From NCBI GenBank assembly GCA_021654635.1, contig AP025179.1, forward strand, positions 2,480,001 to 2,544,000: 64,000 bases of DNA, given 5' to 3'. The position numbers and the translations under genes were made by a program. The notes under the pieces are model-generated. The model ran no database searches, had not been told where the DNA came from, and was given only the letters and a program-made list of their open reading frames with translations. Every line of letters begins with the position of its first letter. The stretch's first letter is position 1. Below, one piece after another: positions 8,581 through 19,651 of the stretch. Source of the stretch: Mycobacterium kiyosense. GTDB taxonomy: Bacteria; Actinomycetota; Actinomycetes; Mycobacteriales; Mycobacteriaceae.

Positions 8581-10118
8581 TCAGCGCCGGTCGGCGCGCA
8601 CCGCCTTGTCCAGTGCGCTCAGCGCCGCATCCAACTGCTGACGGCTGGAGTCGGCCAGGTCGCTCTCCAACTGGTATAGCAACCCGTAGGTGAAGGTGTC
8701 TTCGCCGGCGGCGTGGGCGAGGTCGGCCTGCGTCAGCAGGTGCTCGCGGCTGACCGCGCTGTCTTGATGGTCACCCAGCAACGTCTGGATGACCTTGGCC
8801 TGCTGGGCCACGCGGTTGGCGCCGGTGGCCGCCGCGGTATAACGCAAACGCTTGGCGCGCTTGCGGATTGCGTGCAGCGCCTCGTCGGCGTCGGCGGCCT
8901 GCTCGGCAACTTTCTCGGCTGCCAGGGCCTTCTTCGCGGCCTTGCGCACCCCCCGATACGCCGCGTCGATCGTCACCGGCGCAGGTTCCTGTCCCGACAC
9001 GGTGACCGGCGGCGCCGTCGCAATCGCGTCCAGCGCGTCCAGTAACCGGAAGTAGCGCTTGGACCGCATCGCACTCAGCGAGCGCCGCAGCCCCGCCTGA
9101 TAGCGACGCTGGGCGCCGTCGACCAGGCGTTCCCACACCGGTCCGCGAACCAACGCGGGATCCAGACTCTTCAGCGCGCGCTCGTAACGCTCGCCGAGCA
9201 CCTCGGCGTCGCGCGCCACCCCCAGCACCCCGGCGAGCTCGCGCATCTCGTCGAGAACCCAGGCGTCGTCGGCCAACCCGAACGATTCCCGGGATTCCTT
9301 GAGCAGACTGCGGATCTTGCGCGTGGTCACCCGCATCTGATGGACCGAGTCGAAGACGTCGGCGCGCACGGCACGGTCCCACACCAGCAGCTCGTCGACT
9401 TGCTGGGCCACAGCGCGATGGACCGGGTCGGTCGGCTCGGGACCCGGCGCGGGCTGCGCCGTCGAGCCCAGCACCTTGGCCAGCTTCGAGCCGTGCCCGG
9501 CCGGCGCCGCGCCGGCATCCAGCAGGCGGTTGCTCAGCCGGTCGAGCAGCTGGAGATCCGCGTTGCCGTTGCGCTTCTCGTCGGTTCCGCGCAATTCGAG
9601 TTCCCATTCGCGCCACTGTTGCTCGGCGGGGCCGGTGTCGTCGGTGTCCGCGGCCGACCACGCCGTGACGTGGTCGTTGCAGAACTCGGCCAGCGCGGCG
9701 CCGTCGGCGCCGTAGAGCACCTGGATCTCGCGGCGGGTGGTGATGCGCGCGACCGGTTCGACCGGGCGGTCGCGGACGATCGCCAGCACCACGTCCAGCA
9801 ACTCGGCCGGCACGGTGTCGGAGTCGGACGCGTCCAGGGGGAGCGTGGATCTCGGTGCGGGAATCGGGGCCGGCCGGCAACTTCAAGTGCCAGCCCGCGT
9901 CCGACCCGCCGGTGCGGCGGCGCAACGTGATCCGGTTGCGTGCCAGATCCTGCCCCGGGGGTGTCGAAGTAGACCGCGTCGAGCTCCTCGGTGGGCGATT
10001 TCTCGACTCGGGCCACCGCCGCGATGCCCTCGAACGACGGTGTCACCGTCGACTCGACGACGTCGAACTTGCGCTCGACCTCCAAATGTCGCGCCGACTT
10101 TGGCGCCTTAGTAGGCAT
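8581..10118 (-). CDS. CYTH-CHAD domain protein (two frameshifts in this sequence)
   Basis: A homologue of Rv2226. The N-terminal CYTH (triphosphate tunnel metalloenzyme) domain starts [10 protein letters not shown], with the ExExK-type signature and the tunnel residues in YFDTP and WHLKLPAG. The C-terminal CHAD domain has histidine-rich repeats ([28 protein letters not shown]). CYTH enzymes hydrolyse triphosphates and CHAD domains bind polyphosphate. The frame breaks at two G runs on the + strand (9957-9961 and 9837-9841), each one base too long. Corrected, the protein is 511 aa against 513 in M. tuberculosis. ATG 10118 is preceded by GGAGAAG. It lies about 100 bases downstream of panB. Confidence 0.88.
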
Positions 10119-10215
10119 CTTCTTCTCCGGGAGAGCGCATGGGTCAGGGGTCGCACATAGGGTGCCACACCAAAAATTAACGAACCGGCTCAGGACCGTC
10201 CGTCGCTGAGAAGTT

Positions 10216-11069
10216 CTAGAAGCAGTGCTCGTCGGCCGGGAAGGCGCCGCTGGCCACCTCGTCGGCGTATTGGCGTATTGCATTGCGGCGCGCCGCAATT
10301 GGTCACCCACATCGGCGAATCGCTTGACGAACCGGGCGGCCTTGCCGCCGCTCATCCCGGCCATGTCCTGCCAGACCAGCACCTGGCCGTCGCAGTTGGG
10401 CCCGGCCCCGATGCCCACCGTCGGGATGGTCAGCTTCCCGGTGATCTGGGTGGCCAGCTCGGCCGGCACCATCTCCATCACCACGGCGAACGCACCCGCT
10501 TCGGCGACCGCGATCGCGTCGTGGACGGTCTGTTCGGCGGCATCACCGCGGCCCTGCACCTTGAAGCCGCCGAGGGTGTTCACGCTCTGCGGGGTGAAGC
10601 CGATGTGGGCCATCACCGGGATGCCCGCCGCGGTCAGGCACGCGATCTGCTCGGCGACCCGCTCGCCGCCCTCCAGCTTGACGGCGTGCGCGCCGCCCTC
10701 CTTCATGAACCGGGTGGCCGAGGCCAGCGCCATAGCGGGCCCGCCCTCGTAGCTACCGAACGGCAGGTCTGCGACGACCAGTGCGTGCGGCGCGCCCCGC
10801 ACCACACCGCGGACCAGCGGGATCAACTCGTCGATCGAGATCGGCACCGTGGTGTCGTAGCCGTACACGACGTTGGCGGCGGAGTCGCCGACCAGCAGCA
10901 CCGGGATGCCGGCTTCCTCGAAGACCCGCGCGGTCGAGTAGTCATAGGCCGTCAGCATTCCCCACTTGTGGCCTTCGGCCTTCCATTTCTGCAGGTGGTG
11001 GGTGCGGATCTTGGGCCGCGGCGCCGAGACGGCAGCAGAATTCGAACCATAGACGTTCTCAGACATCAT
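10216..11069 (-). CDS. panB: 3-methyl-2-oxobutanoate hydroxymethyltransferase PanB (3' end altered by an 8-bp duplication)
   Basis: PanB makes ketopantoate from alpha-ketoisovalerate and methylene-tetrahydrofolate, the first step of pantothenate/CoA synthesis. Strong family motifs are [50 protein letters not shown] and [12 protein letters not shown]. The catalytic Glu of PanB is in VVMEMVP. After AMQYA the frame is shifted by a perfect 8-bp tandem duplication (GCGTATTG twice, 10265-10280 on the + strand). Without it the ending is [15 protein letters not shown] and TAG at 10216-10218, 281 aa, equal to M. tuberculosis. With it the frame reads on into the CYTH-CHAD gene. Start is ATG 11069 or 11066, after AGGAC. 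Confidence 0.93.
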
Positions 11070-11259
11070 TGTCCTAATTGGTGGTCGGGTCGATCCTCGA
11101 GGCCCTACCGGGTCCCCGGGTTCGTCTGACCCCGTCATTCTGCCACCTCGTTGCTGCGGGCGCACCGAGGTGTGAGAAACGCCATCGGCGTGCGTCCGCG
11201 CTAGGGCCGGTTCGGCCGCTGACCAGGAATGTGCACGCTCTCTGGCACGATTGGGACCC

Positions 11260-12819
11260 ATGTGCCTGACTCGCCGCGACAGAATCGCGCGCTCACTGCT
11301 GGTCTGGACCGCGCTGGCCGCTGTGGTACTGACTTCGGCGGGCTGCGTCCGCGTGGTCGCCGGACGGGCACACATGGCCGAGCCGCGGCTGGGCCAGCCG
11401 GTGGTGTGGACGCCGTGCCGCAGCTCCAACCCCAACACGAAGATTCCGGGCAACGCCATGTGCGGCAAGCTGGCCGTGCCCGTCGACTATGCCCATCCCG
11501 ACGCCGGCACGGCATCGCTGGCGCTGATCAGGTTCCCGGCCAGCGGGGAGAAAATCGGTTCGCTGGTGATCAACCCCGGGGGACCCGGCGAGTCCGGCGT
11601 CGAGGCGGCGCTGGGCATCTTCTCCTCGCTGCCCAAGCGGGTGCACGAACACTTCGACCTGGTGGGCTTCGACCCGCGCGGCGTGTCGAATTCCCGCCCC
11701 GCGATCTGGTGCAACTCCGACGCCGACAACGACCGGCTGCGGACCGAACCGAACGTCGACTACAGCCAGGCCGGCGTGGAGCACATGGAGAACGAGACCA
11801 AGCAGTTCGTGCAGCGCTGCGTCGACAAGATGGGCAAGGAATTCCTGGCCAACGTCGGGACGGTCGCCGTCGCGCGGGATCTTGACGAGATCCGCAAAGC
11901 GCTGGGCGACGCCAAGCTGACCTACCTGGGCTACTCCTACGGCACCCGAATCGGCTCGGCCTACGCGGAGGCCTTCCCGCAGAACGTGCGGGCGATGATC
12001 CTGGACGGCGCGGTGGATCCCAACGCCGATCCGATCGAAGCGGACCTGCGGCAGGCCAAGGGATTTCAGGACGCGTTCGACGACTACGCCGCCGACTGCG
12101 CCAAAGACCCGAGCTGCCCGCTGGGCAACGACCCGGCCAAGGCCGTCGCGGTCTACCACGATTTGATCGACCCCCTGGTCGACCCCGACAACCTGCAGGT
12201 GGGCAGGCCCGCGAAGACGAAAGACCCGCGCGGGCTGAGCTACAGCGACGCGATCGTGGGCACCATCATGGCGTTGTACTCACCGAACCTGTGGCACCAC
12301 CTGACCGACGGTCTGAAAGAACTGGCCGACGAACACCGCGGCGACACCATGCTGGCGCTGGCCGACATGTACATGCGCCGCGACTCGCACGGCCACTACA
12401 ACAACTCCACCGACGCCCGGGTGGCCATCAACTGCGTCGATCAGCCGCCGATCACCGACCGCGCCAAGGTGGTCGACGAGGATCGCCGGTCCCGTGAGCT
12501 CGCACCGTTCATGAGCTACGGCAAGTTCACCGGATTCGCACCACTGGGCACCTGCGCGTTCTGGCCGGTGCCGCCGACCAGCCGCCCGCACGCCGTCACC
12601 GCACCCGGTCTGCCACCGACCGTCGTGGTGTCGACCACCCACGACCCGGCGACGCCGTACCAGGCTGGGGTGGACCTGGCTAACCAGCTGCACGGCTCGC
12701 TGCTCACCTACAACGGAACCCAGCACACGGTGGTGTTCCAGGGCAACAACTGCATCGACGACCACATCACCGCGTACCTGGTCAACGGCACGGCGCCGCC
12801 CAGCGGCGCGACGTGCTGA
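11260..12819 (+). CDS. hip1: Hip1/CaeA, cell-envelope lipoprotein serine protease (alpha/beta hydrolase)
   Basis: A homologue of Rv2224c (519 aa here). The N-terminus is a lipoprotein signal with lipobox LTSAGC (lipidated Cys29). The alpha/beta-hydrolase domain has the oxyanion segment NPGGPGESG, nucleophile Ser226 in GYSYG, Asp462 in THDPATPY and His489 in GTQHTVVF, matching the Ser228/Asp463/His490 triad of M. tuberculosis Hip1. There it cleaves the chaperonin-like GroEL2 and is needed for envelope integrity and immune evasion. I take ATG 11260 rather than the TTG at 11251. It is divergent from panB (190-base gap) and followed by a paralogue. Confidence 0.93.
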   Translation: MCLTRRDRIARSLLVWTALAAVVLTSAGCVRVVAGRAHMAEPRLGQPVVWTPCRSSNPNTKIPGNAMCGKLAVPVDYAHPDAGTASLALIRFPASGEKIGSLVINPGGPGESGVEAALGIFSSLPKRVHEHFDLVGFDPRGVSNSRPAIWCNSDADNDRLRTEPNVDYSQAGVEHMENETKQFVQRCVDKMGKEFLANVGTVAVARDLDEIRKALGDAKLTYLGYSYGTRIGSAYAEAFPQNVRAMILDGAVDPNADPIEADLRQAKGFQDAFDDYAADCAKDPSCPLGNDPAKAVAVYHDLIDPLVDPDNLQVGRPAKTKDPRGLSYSDAIVGTIMALYSPNLWHHLTDGLKELADEHRGDTMLALADMYMRRDSHGHYNNSTDARVAINCVDQPPITDRAKVVDEDRRSRELAPFMSYGKFTGFAPLGTCAFWPVPPTSRPHAVTAPGLPPTVVVSTTHDPATPYQAGVDLANQLHGSLLTYNGTQHTVVFQGNNCIDDHITAYLVNGTAPPSGATC

Positions 12820-12844
12820 CGGCCCGCAACCCTGCGCCCACCGC

Positions 12845-12886
12845 GATTCTCACGACGCTGCGCCGGCGCGTCGCGTCGTGAGAATC
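12845..12886. terminator. 42-bp near-perfect palindrome between hip1 and its paralogue
   Basis: GATTCTCACGACG (12845-12857) is exactly inverted as CGTCGTGAGAATC (12874-12886). The next inner base also pairs, and the centre CGCCGGCGCG folds again with a CGGC loop. It begins 26 bases after the hip1 stop. There is no T-run, which is usual for mycobacterial terminators; an operator for the downstream gene is the alternative. Confidence 0.6.
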
Positions 12887-12994
12887 ACTGTCGGCGTCGG
12901 GGGCTGGTGGACAGGCCGTGGGCGATCGATTCGAAACCAAGGAGTAATCGTTTCGCGTCCAACTGCCCCTGCGGAAGGTGAGACGATTTCGGCC

Positions 12995-14548
12995 ATGTTG
13001 CGCCTGAGAACGGTGAGCTCGGCGCTGTTGTCGTTCGGACTGGTCATCTGCGGGCAGGAGCCGCTTGCCGCCGCAACTCCCGAACCGGATCCCGGAACCG
13101 GGCAGAACCAGCTCCCCGCGGCGCCGGCCGCGACGGCACAGCAGGGCTGGGGATCGTGCCGCGATTTCGTCGGCGACCTGACCGACCTGCCCTCCGCGCA
13201 GTGCGCGACCGTGGCGGTACCCGTTGACTACGACAAACCCGCTGGCGCACAAGCGAAGCTGGCGGTGATCCGGGTTCCGGCCAGCGGCCAGCGACTCGGG
13301 TCGCTGTTGTTGAACCCGGGCGGACCCGGCGCCTCGGCGGTCGACCTGGTCGCCGGAATGGCCGCCAACCTCAAGGACACCGACATCGCCCGTCATTTCG
13401 ATCTGGTGGGCTTCGACCCCCGCGGCGTCGGCCACTCGACACCGGAATTGCGCTGCCGCAGCGACGCCGAATTCGACGCCTACCGGCGCGACCCGATGGT
13501 CGATTACAGCCCGGCCGGGGTGGCCCGCATCGAGGGGGTGTACCGGCAGTTGGCCCAGCAGTGCGCCCAGCGGATGGGTCAGGCGTTCCTGGCCAACATC
13601 GGCACCGCGTCGACGGCCCGGGACATGGACATGGTGCGCCAGGCGCTCGGTGACGAGCAGATCAACTATCTGGGCTACAGCTACGGCACCGAGTTGGGCA
13701 CCGCCTACATCGAACGGTTCGCCCCGCACGTGCGGGCCATGGTGCTCGACGGCGCCATCGACCCGACGATCGGGCCGATCGAGCAGACCATCAACCAGAT
13801 GGCGGGCTTTCAGACGGCGTTCAACGACTACGCCGCCGACTGCGCCAAGTCGACCGCTTGCCCGCTGGGCACCGACCCCGCCCAATGGGTCAACCGCTAC
13901 CACGCACTGATCGATCCGCTGGTGACCAAGCCGGGCAAGACGTCCGACCCGCGCGGCCTGAGCTACGCCGACGCCAGCACCGGCACCATCAACGCGCTCT
14001 ACACCCCGCAGCATTGGAAATATCTGACCAGCGGCCTGCTGGGTCTGCAGCGCGGCACCGACGCGGGCGATCTGCTGGTGCTGGCCGACGACTACAACGG
14101 CCGCGACAAGCAGGGCCACTACGACAACGGCCAGGATGCGTTCAACGCGATTCGATGCGTCGACGCGCCGACGCCCACCGACGCCGCCTCCTGGGTCACC
14201 GCCGACCGGCGCCTGCGCGAAGTGGCCCCCTTCACCAGCTTCGGACAGTTCACCGGGTCGGCCCCGCGTGACATCTGCGCGCTGTGGCCGGTGCCGCCGA
14301 CCTCGACACCACACGCCGCCGCGCCCGCTCCGGCCGGAAAAGTGGTGGTGGTCTCCACCACCCACGATCCGGCCACCCCCTATCAGGCGGGGGTGGACCT
14401 GGCCCGTCAACTGGGCGGCTCGCTCATCTCCTTCGACGGAACCCAGCACACCGTCGTGTTCGACGGGAACAATTGCGTGGACGCCGCGGTGATGCGGTAC
14501 TTCATGGATCTGACGCCGCCGCCACCGAACTTGCGGTGCCGGGCGTAG
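12995..14548 (+). CDS. Secreted Hip1-like serine hydrolase (Rv2223c-type paralogue)
   Basis: A 517-aa paralogue of the preceding protein. It has a Sec-type signal peptide (VSSALLSFGLVICGQEPLAAA) without a proper lipobox, so it is probably released rather than lipidated. The catalytic residues are Ser229 (GYSYG), Asp458 (THDPATPY) and His485 (GTQHTVVF), and the oxyanion region is NPGGPGASA. Family members are tripeptidyl-aminopeptidase-like exported hydrolases; the substrate is unknown. The ATG at 12995 is chosen because it places the signal peptide at the N-terminus; the frame is open upstream to 12878 through the palindrome. Tandem duplication with hip1 is shared with M. tuberculosis. Confidence 0.9.
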   Translation: MLRLRTVSSALLSFGLVICGQEPLAAATPEPDPGTGQNQLPAAPAATAQQGWGSCRDFVGDLTDLPSAQCATVAVPVDYDKPAGAQAKLAVIRVPASGQRLGSLLLNPGGPGASAVDLVAGMAANLKDTDIARHFDLVGFDPRGVGHSTPELRCRSDAEFDAYRRDPMVDYSPAGVARIEGVYRQLAQQCAQRMGQAFLANIGTASTARDMDMVRQALGDEQINYLGYSYGTELGTAYIERFAPHVRAMVLDGAIDPTIGPIEQTINQMAGFQTAFNDYAADCAKSTACPLGTDPAQWVNRYHALIDPLVTKPGKTSDPRGLSYADASTGTINALYTPQHWKYLTSGLLGLQRGTDAGDLLVLADDYNGRDKQGHYDNGQDAFNAIRCVDAPTPTDAASWVTADRRLREVAPFTSFGQFTGSAPRDICALWPVPPTSTPHAAAPAPAGKVVVVSTTHDPATPYQAGVDLARQLGGSLISFDGTQHTVVFDGNNCVDAAVMRYFMDLTPPPPNLRCRA

Positions 14549-14616
14549 CGCCCGCGCAACGTGTCTGGCGTGGCGTCCGTAACACCGATTTAACAGACCG
14601 TGCCTAGTGTGCGGGT

Positions 14617-15957
14617 ATGGATCGCCAGAAGGAGTTCGTACTCCGCACCCTGGAAGAGCGCGACATCCGCTTCGTCCGACTGTGGTTCACCGACGTGCTC
14701 GGTTTCCTCAAGTCGGTGGCGATCGCACCGGCCGAACTCGAGGGCGCCTTCGAAGAGGGCATCGGCTTCGACGGATCCTCGATCGAGGGCTTCGCCCGGG
14801 TCTCGGAGTCCGACACCGTCGCGCACCCCGACCCGTCCACCTTCCAGGTGCTGCCCTGGGCGACCAAGGCCGGCCACCACCACTCCGCGCGGATGTTCTG
14901 CGACATCACCATGCCGGACGGTTCGCCGTCCTGGGCCGACCCGCGGCACGTGTTGCGCCGCCAGCTGCAGAAGGCCAACGACCTCGGCTTCTCCTGCTAC
15001 GTGCACCCCGAAATCGAGTTCTTCCTGCTGCAGCCCGGCGCCGAAGACGGCAGTGAACCCACTCCGATCGACAACGCCGGCTACTTCGATCAGGCGGTGC
15101 ACGAGTCGGCGTCGAAGTTCCGCCGCCACGCCGTCGAGGCGCTGGAATTCATGGGCATCTCGGTGGAATTCAGCCACCACGAGGGCGCGCCCGGCCAGCA
15201 GGAGATCGACCTGCGGTTCGCCGACGCACTGTCCATGGCCGACAACGTGATGACCTTCCGCTACATCATGAAAGAGGTGGCGCTGGAGGAGGGCGTGCGG
15301 GCGACCTTCATGCCCAAGCCGTTCGGCCAGCACCCCGGTTCGGCGATGCACACCCACATGAGCCTGTTCGAGGGGGACGTCAACGCCTTCCACAGCGACG
15401 ACGACCCGCTGCAATTGTCCGAAGTCGGCAAATCCTTCATCGCGGGAATCCTGGAGCACGCCTCGGAGATCAGCGCCGTCACCAACCAGTGGGTGAACTC
15501 CTACAAGCGGCTGGTGCACGGCGGCGAGGCGCCCACCGCCGCGTCCTGGGGTGCGGCCAACCGTTCGGCGCTGGTGCGGGTGCCGATGTACACGCCGCAC
15601 AAGACCTCGTCGCGACGCGTCGAGGTGCGCAGCCCGGACTCGGCGTGCAACCCCTACCTGGCGTTCGCGGTGCTGCTGGCCGCCGGACTGCGCGGAGTCG
15701 AGAAGGGATACGTGCTGGGTCCGCAGGCCGAGGACAACGTGTGGGACCTCACACCGGAGGAACGCCGCACCATGGGCTACCGCGAGCTGCCCACCAGCCT
15801 GGACAACGCGCTGCGCGCCATGGAGTCCTCCGAACTGGTCGCAGAAGCGTTGGGGGAGCACGTATTCGACTTCTTCCTGCGTAACAAGCGCGCCGAGTGG
15901 GCGAACTACCGCAGCCATGTGACGCCGTTCGAGTTGCGGTCGTATCTGTCGCTGTAG
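14617..15957 (+). CDS. glnA2: Glutamine synthetase type I homologue GlnA2
   Basis: A 446-aa GSI-family protein. The beta-grasp N-domain has [10 protein letters not shown]; the catalytic domain has [36 protein letters not shown] and NRSALVRVP. The adenylylation tyrosine of GlnA1 (DLYELPPEE) is replaced by tryptophan (NVWDLTPEE), so GlnE control by adenylylation at this site is not possible. In M. tuberculosis GlnA2 is dispensable, and its in vivo substrate is unsettled (glutamine, or gamma-glutamyl compounds as for other actinobacterial GlnA-like enzymes). It precedes glnE by 71 bases on the same strand. Confidence 0.93.
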   Translation: MDRQKEFVLRTLEERDIRFVRLWFTDVLGFLKSVAIAPAELEGAFEEGIGFDGSSIEGFARVSESDTVAHPDPSTFQVLPWATKAGHHHSARMFCDITMPDGSPSWADPRHVLRRQLQKANDLGFSCYVHPEIEFFLLQPGAEDGSEPTPIDNAGYFDQAVHESASKFRRHAVEALEFMGISVEFSHHEGAPGQQEIDLRFADALSMADNVMTFRYIMKEVALEEGVRATFMPKPFGQHPGSAMHTHMSLFEGDVNAFHSDDDPLQLSEVGKSFIAGILEHASEISAVTNQWVNSYKRLVHGGEAPTAASWGAANRSALVRVPMYTPHKTSSRRVEVRSPDSACNPYLAFAVLLAAGLRGVEKGYVLGPQAEDNVWDLTPEERRTMGYRELPTSLDNALRAMESSELVAEALGEHVFDFFLRNKRAEWANYRSHVTPFELRSYLSL

Positions 15958-16028
15958 CGCGTTGCGCTACCGTCGGTATCTGTGGCGCCACTCCTCCTGA
16001 CCGCTCCGCTTCGTCGTCGGCGCGTGTC

Positions 16029-19010
16029 GTGACTAAGCCCGCGACGCAACGACCCAAGTTGCCCAGCGTCGGCCGGCTCGGACTGATGGACCGCCGGGCT
16101 GGTGACCAGATCGCGCAACTGGGCTGGGACCAACACGACGACCAGGCGCACGTCGACCTGTTGTGGTCGCTGTCGCGCGCCCCGGACGCCGACGCCGCGC
16201 TGCGCGCGCTGATCCGGCTGTCGGAGAACCCCGACACCGGATGGGACGAGCTGAACGCGGCGCTGCTCGGCGAACGCAGTCTGCGCGGACGGCTGTTCGC
16301 GGTGCTGGGCTCGTCGCTGGCGCTGGGCGACCATCTGGCCGCCAACCCGCAGTCCTGGAAGCTGTTGCGCGGCAACGTCAAACTACCGAACCGGGACCAG
16401 CTGACCCGCGCCTTCCTGCAATGTGTCGAGGAATTCTCCGGAGCGCCGGGCACCATCGTGCACCGACTGAAGGTTCTCTACCGCGACCGGCTGCTGGTGC
16501 TGGCCGCATTAGACCTGGCGCCCACCGTGGAGGACGAGCCGGTGCTGCCGTTCGTCACCGTCGGCGCCCACCTGTCCGACCTCGCCGACGCCGCGTTGGC
16601 GGCGGCGCTGCGGGTGGCCGAGGGCACCGTGTGCGGCGACCGGCAGGCCCCGCGGCTGGCGGTCATCGCGATGGGCAAATGCGGGGCGCGGGAACTGAAC
16701 TACGTCAGCGACGTCGACGTGATCTTCGTCGGCGAGAACGCCGACCCGCTCACCACCCGCGTCGCCGGGGAGATGATGCGGGTGGCGTCGTCGGCGTTCT
16801 TCGAGGTGGACGCCGGCCTGCGCCCGGAGGGCCGGCACGGCGAGCTGGTTCGCACCGTGGAGTCCCATGTCGCCTATTACCAGCGCTGGGCCAAGACCTG
16901 GGAATTCCAGGCGCTGATGAAGGCCCGCGCCGCCGCCGGCGACCCCGAGCTGGCTCAGCGTTACCTCGAGGCGCTGACGCCGATGGTGTGGACCGCCTGC
17001 GAGCGCGAGGATTTCGTGCCCGAGGTGCAGGCCATGCGGCGCCGCGTCGAGCAGCTGGTGCCCGCCGATGTCCGCGGCCGAGAACTCAAACTGGGCAGCG
17101 GCGGGCTGCGCGACGTGGAGTTCGCCGCGCAGCTCCTGCAGCTCGTGCACGGCCGCAGCGACGAGTCGCTGCACGTGGCGTCCACCGTCGACGCGCTGAC
17201 GGCGCTGGGCGAGGGCGGCTACATCGGGCGCGAGGACACCGCGAACCTGATCGCCTCCTATGAGTTCCTGCGCCTACTCGAGCACCGGCTGCAGCTGCAG
17301 CGGCTCAAGCGCACCCACCTGCTGCCCGAAAGCGACGACGAGGAGGGGGTGCGCTGGCTGGCCCGCGCCGCCCACATCCGCCCCGACGGGCGCCACGACG
17401 CCGCCGGGGTACTGCGCGAAGAACTCAAACACCAGAACGTGCGGGTGTCGCGGTTGCACGCCAAGCTGTTCTACCAGCCGCTGCTCGAATCGATCGGACC
17501 GCCCGGACTGGAGATCGCCGGACGCGGCATGACCTCGGAGGCCGCCGAACGTCAGCTCGCCGCGCTGGGGTACGAGGCCCCGCAGATCGCCTTGAAGCAC
17601 ATGTCGGCGCTGGTGAATCAGAGCGGACGGCGTGGGCGGGTGCAGTCGGTGCTGCTACCACGGCTGCTGGACTGGCTTTCCTATGCCCCGGACCCCGACG
17701 GCGGTCTGCTGGCCTACCGCAAACTCAGCGAGGCGCTGGCCTCCCAAACCTGGTACCTGGCCACGCTGCGCGACAAACCGACGGTGGGTCGGCGCCTGAT
17801 GCATGTGCTGGGCACCTCGATGTTCGTGCCGGATCTGCTGATGCGCGCACCCGAGGTCATCCAGTCCTACGGCGACGGCACCGCCGGCCCCAAACTGCTC
17901 GAGACCGACCCCGCGGCGGTGGCCCGTGCGCTGGTCGCCTCCGCGGGCCGGCAGAGCGACCCGGCCCGGGCCGTCGCCTCGGCGCGCACACTGCGCCGTC
18001 GGGAACTGGCCCGGATCGGTTCGGCGGACCTGCTCGGCATGCTCGAAGTCACCGAGGTCTGCGCCGCGCTGACCTCGGTGTGGGTGGCGGTGCTGCAGGC
18101 CGCGCTGGATGCGGTGGTGCGAGCCAGCCTGCCCGCCGACGGCAAGGCGCCGGCGGCGATCGCGGTCATCGGGATGGGCCGACTCGGTGGCGCCGAACTC
18201 GGCTACGGTTCGGACGCCGACGTCATGTACGTGTGCCAGCCGGCCGAAGGCGTCGAAGATTCGGTGGCCGTGAAATGGGCGACGACGGTCGCCGAACAGG
18301 TGCGCAAGCAGCTGGGTACGCCCAGTGTCGATCCGCCGCTGGAGGTCGACGCCAACCTGCGGCCCGAAGGCCGCAACGGCCCGATGGTCCGCACGCTGGC
18401 CTCCTATGAGGCCTACTACGCGCAGTGGGCGCAAGCCTGGGAGATCCAGGCGCTGCTGCGGGCGCACGCGGTGGCCGGCGACGCCGAGTTGGGTCAACGG
18501 TTCCTGCTGATGATCGACAAGACGCGCTACCCACCCAACGGGGTGTCGGCCGAGGCGGTGCAGGAGATCCGCCGGATCAAAGCGCGCATCGAGTCCGAGC
18601 GGCTGCCGCGGGGTGCCGACCCCAACACCCACACCAAGCTGGGCCGCGGCGGACTGGCCGACATCGAGTGGACCGTGCAACTGCTGCAGTTGCGGCATGC
18701 CCACGAGATCCCGGCCCTGCACAACACCTCGACGCTGCAGTCCCTCGATGTGATCGCCGAGCACGGGCTGGTCGCCGCGGACGAAGTCGACCTGCTGCGG
18801 CAGGCGTGGCTGACGGCCACCCGGGCCCGCAACGCACTGGTACTGGTCCGCGGCAAGCCCACCGATCAGCTGCCCGGACCGGGCCGTCAGCTCAACGCGG
18901 TCGCGGTGGCCGCGGGCTGGCACAACGACGACGGCGGGGAGTTCCTGGACAACTACCTGCGGGTAACCCGACGGGCAAAAACCGTGGTACGCAAGGTGTT
19001 CGGCAGTTGA
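16029..19010 (+). CDS. glnE: Glutamine synthetase adenylyltransferase/deadenylylase GlnE
   Basis: A 993-aa bifunctional enzyme (994 in M. tuberculosis) that adds or removes AMP on Tyr406 of GlnA1. Two nucleotidyltransferase domains are visible: [16 protein letters not shown] in the N-terminal half (deadenylylation) and [16 protein letters not shown] in the C-terminal half (adenylylation), each followed by an [12 protein letters not shown] or GLRPEGR helix and by RGGLADIEW or SGGLRDVEF. The start is the GTG at 16029 ([18 protein letters not shown]), which matches the M. tuberculosis length; there is no clear Shine-Dalgarno. Its stop overlaps a TTG start (TTGA) of the thioesterase gene. glnE is reported essential in M. 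tuberculosis. Confidence 0.95.
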   Translation: MTKPATQRPKLPSVGRLGLMDRRAGDQIAQLGWDQHDDQAHVDLLWSLSRAPDADAALRALIRLSENPDTGWDELNAALLGERSLRGRLFAVLGSSLALGDHLAANPQSWKLLRGNVKLPNRDQLTRAFLQCVEEFSGAPGTIVHRLKVLYRDRLLVLAALDLAPTVEDEPVLPFVTVGAHLSDLADAALAAALRVAEGTVCGDRQAPRLAVIAMGKCGARELNYVSDVDVIFVGENADPLTTRVAGEMMRVASSAFFEVDAGLRPEGRHGELVRTVESHVAYYQRWAKTWEFQALMKARAAAGDPELAQRYLEALTPMVWTACEREDFVPEVQAMRRRVEQLVPADVRGRELKLGSGGLRDVEFAAQLLQLVHGRSDESLHVASTVDALTALGEGGYIGREDTANLIASYEFLRLLEHRLQLQRLKRTHLLPESDDEEGVRWLARAAHIRPDGRHDAAGVLREELKHQNVRVSRLHAKLFYQPLLESIGPPGLEIAGRGMTSEAAERQLAALGYEAPQIALKHMSALVNQSGRRGRVQSVLLPRLLDWLSYAPDPDGGLLAYRKLSEALASQTWYLATLRDKPTVGRRLMHVLGTSMFVPDLLMRAPEVIQSYGDGTAGPKLLETDPAAVARALVASAGRQSDPARAVASARTLRRRELARIGSADLLGMLEVTEVCAALTSVWVAVLQAALDAVVRASLPADGKAPAAIAVIGMGRLGGAELGYGSDADVMYVCQPAEGVEDSVAVKWATTVAEQVRKQLGTPSVDPPLEVDANLRPEGRNGPMVRTLASYEAYYAQWAQAWEIQALLRAHAVAGDAELGQRFLLMIDKTRYPPNGVSAEAVQEIRRIKARIESERLPRGADPNTHTKLGRGGLADIEWTVQLLQLRHAHEIPALHNTSTLQSLDVIAEHGLVAADEVDLLRQAWLTATRARNALVLVRGKPTDQLPGPGRQLNAVAVAAGWHNDDGGEFLDNYLRVTRRAKTVVRKVFGS

Positions 19011-19651
19011 CCCAGGATCCGGTAGCGCTGACCGCGCTGTTAGAGGTGTTGAGCGCGGCCGAGGCCGATCGGGTGACCGGACTGTACGCGCCGCTGGCCG
19101 AGGCGGTGCGCGAGCTCGTCGACGCCACCATCCGCACCGAGGTCGGCGACGACGTCGTCGCCCAGGCGCGCACCATGATCGAGACGGTCACCCAGACGTT
19201 GCGGCAGCGGACCCGGCCGGTCGGGGTGAGCTACCGGGTGGACGGACGGCCGCTGCCGTTGAGCAATGCCGTTGTCGGCGTGCGTAATCCGATCGCCCCG
19301 CCGCTGGTGGTGCACCATGACGGCGCCGGCCGGTGCTGGGCCGAGTTCGAGCTCGGGTCGGCATACGAAGGTCCACCGGCGCTGGTGCACGGCGGCGTCA
19401 GCGCGCTGATACTGGACCAGATGCTCGGCGAGGCGGCCAGCGAGGGACTGACCAAGCCGCGCTTCACCGGAGCCATCACGGTGAAATACCTGCGCGGCAC
19501 GCCGCTGGGACCGCTGCGCTGCGAAGCCTGGATCGACCGCAAAGAGGGTGTCAAAGTGTTTGCGCGCGGCCATATCTCGGATTCGGCCGGGGTCACCGTA
19601 GAGTCCGAGGGCATCTTCATCGAGCCGTCTTGGGCGCGGGACTGGCGATGA
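19007..19651 (+). CDS. PaaI/hotdog-fold thioesterase
   Basis: A 214-aa protein. Residues from about 95 carry the hotdog thioesterase signature [17 protein letters not shown], followed by [13 protein letters not shown]; the N-terminal 90 residues are helical. PaaI-type enzymes hydrolyse acyl-CoA thioesters. The TTG at 19007 shares bases with the glnE stop (TTGA) and the TGA overlaps the next ATG (ATGA), so glnE, this gene and the oxidoreductase form one coupled unit. It is not in this position in M. tuberculosis, where glnE adjoins glnA1. The substrate cannot be predicted. Confidence 0.82.
   Translation: MTQDPVALTALLEVLSAAEADRVTGLYAPLAEAVRELVDATIRTEVGDDVVAQARTMIETVTQTLRQRTRPVGVSYRVDGRPLPLSNAVVGVRNPIAPPLVVHHDGAGRCWAEFELGSAYEGPPALVHGGVSALILDQMLGEAASEGLTKPRFTGAITVKYLRGTPLGPLRCEAWIDRKEGVKVFARGHISDSAGVTVESEGIFIEPSWARDWR

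Noticed and set aside
9534..11468. A 644-codon frame that appears to fuse PanB to the CYTH domain
   Set aside because: It arises only because the 8-bp duplication removes the panB stop. Each protein has its own start, ribosome site and family-length end.
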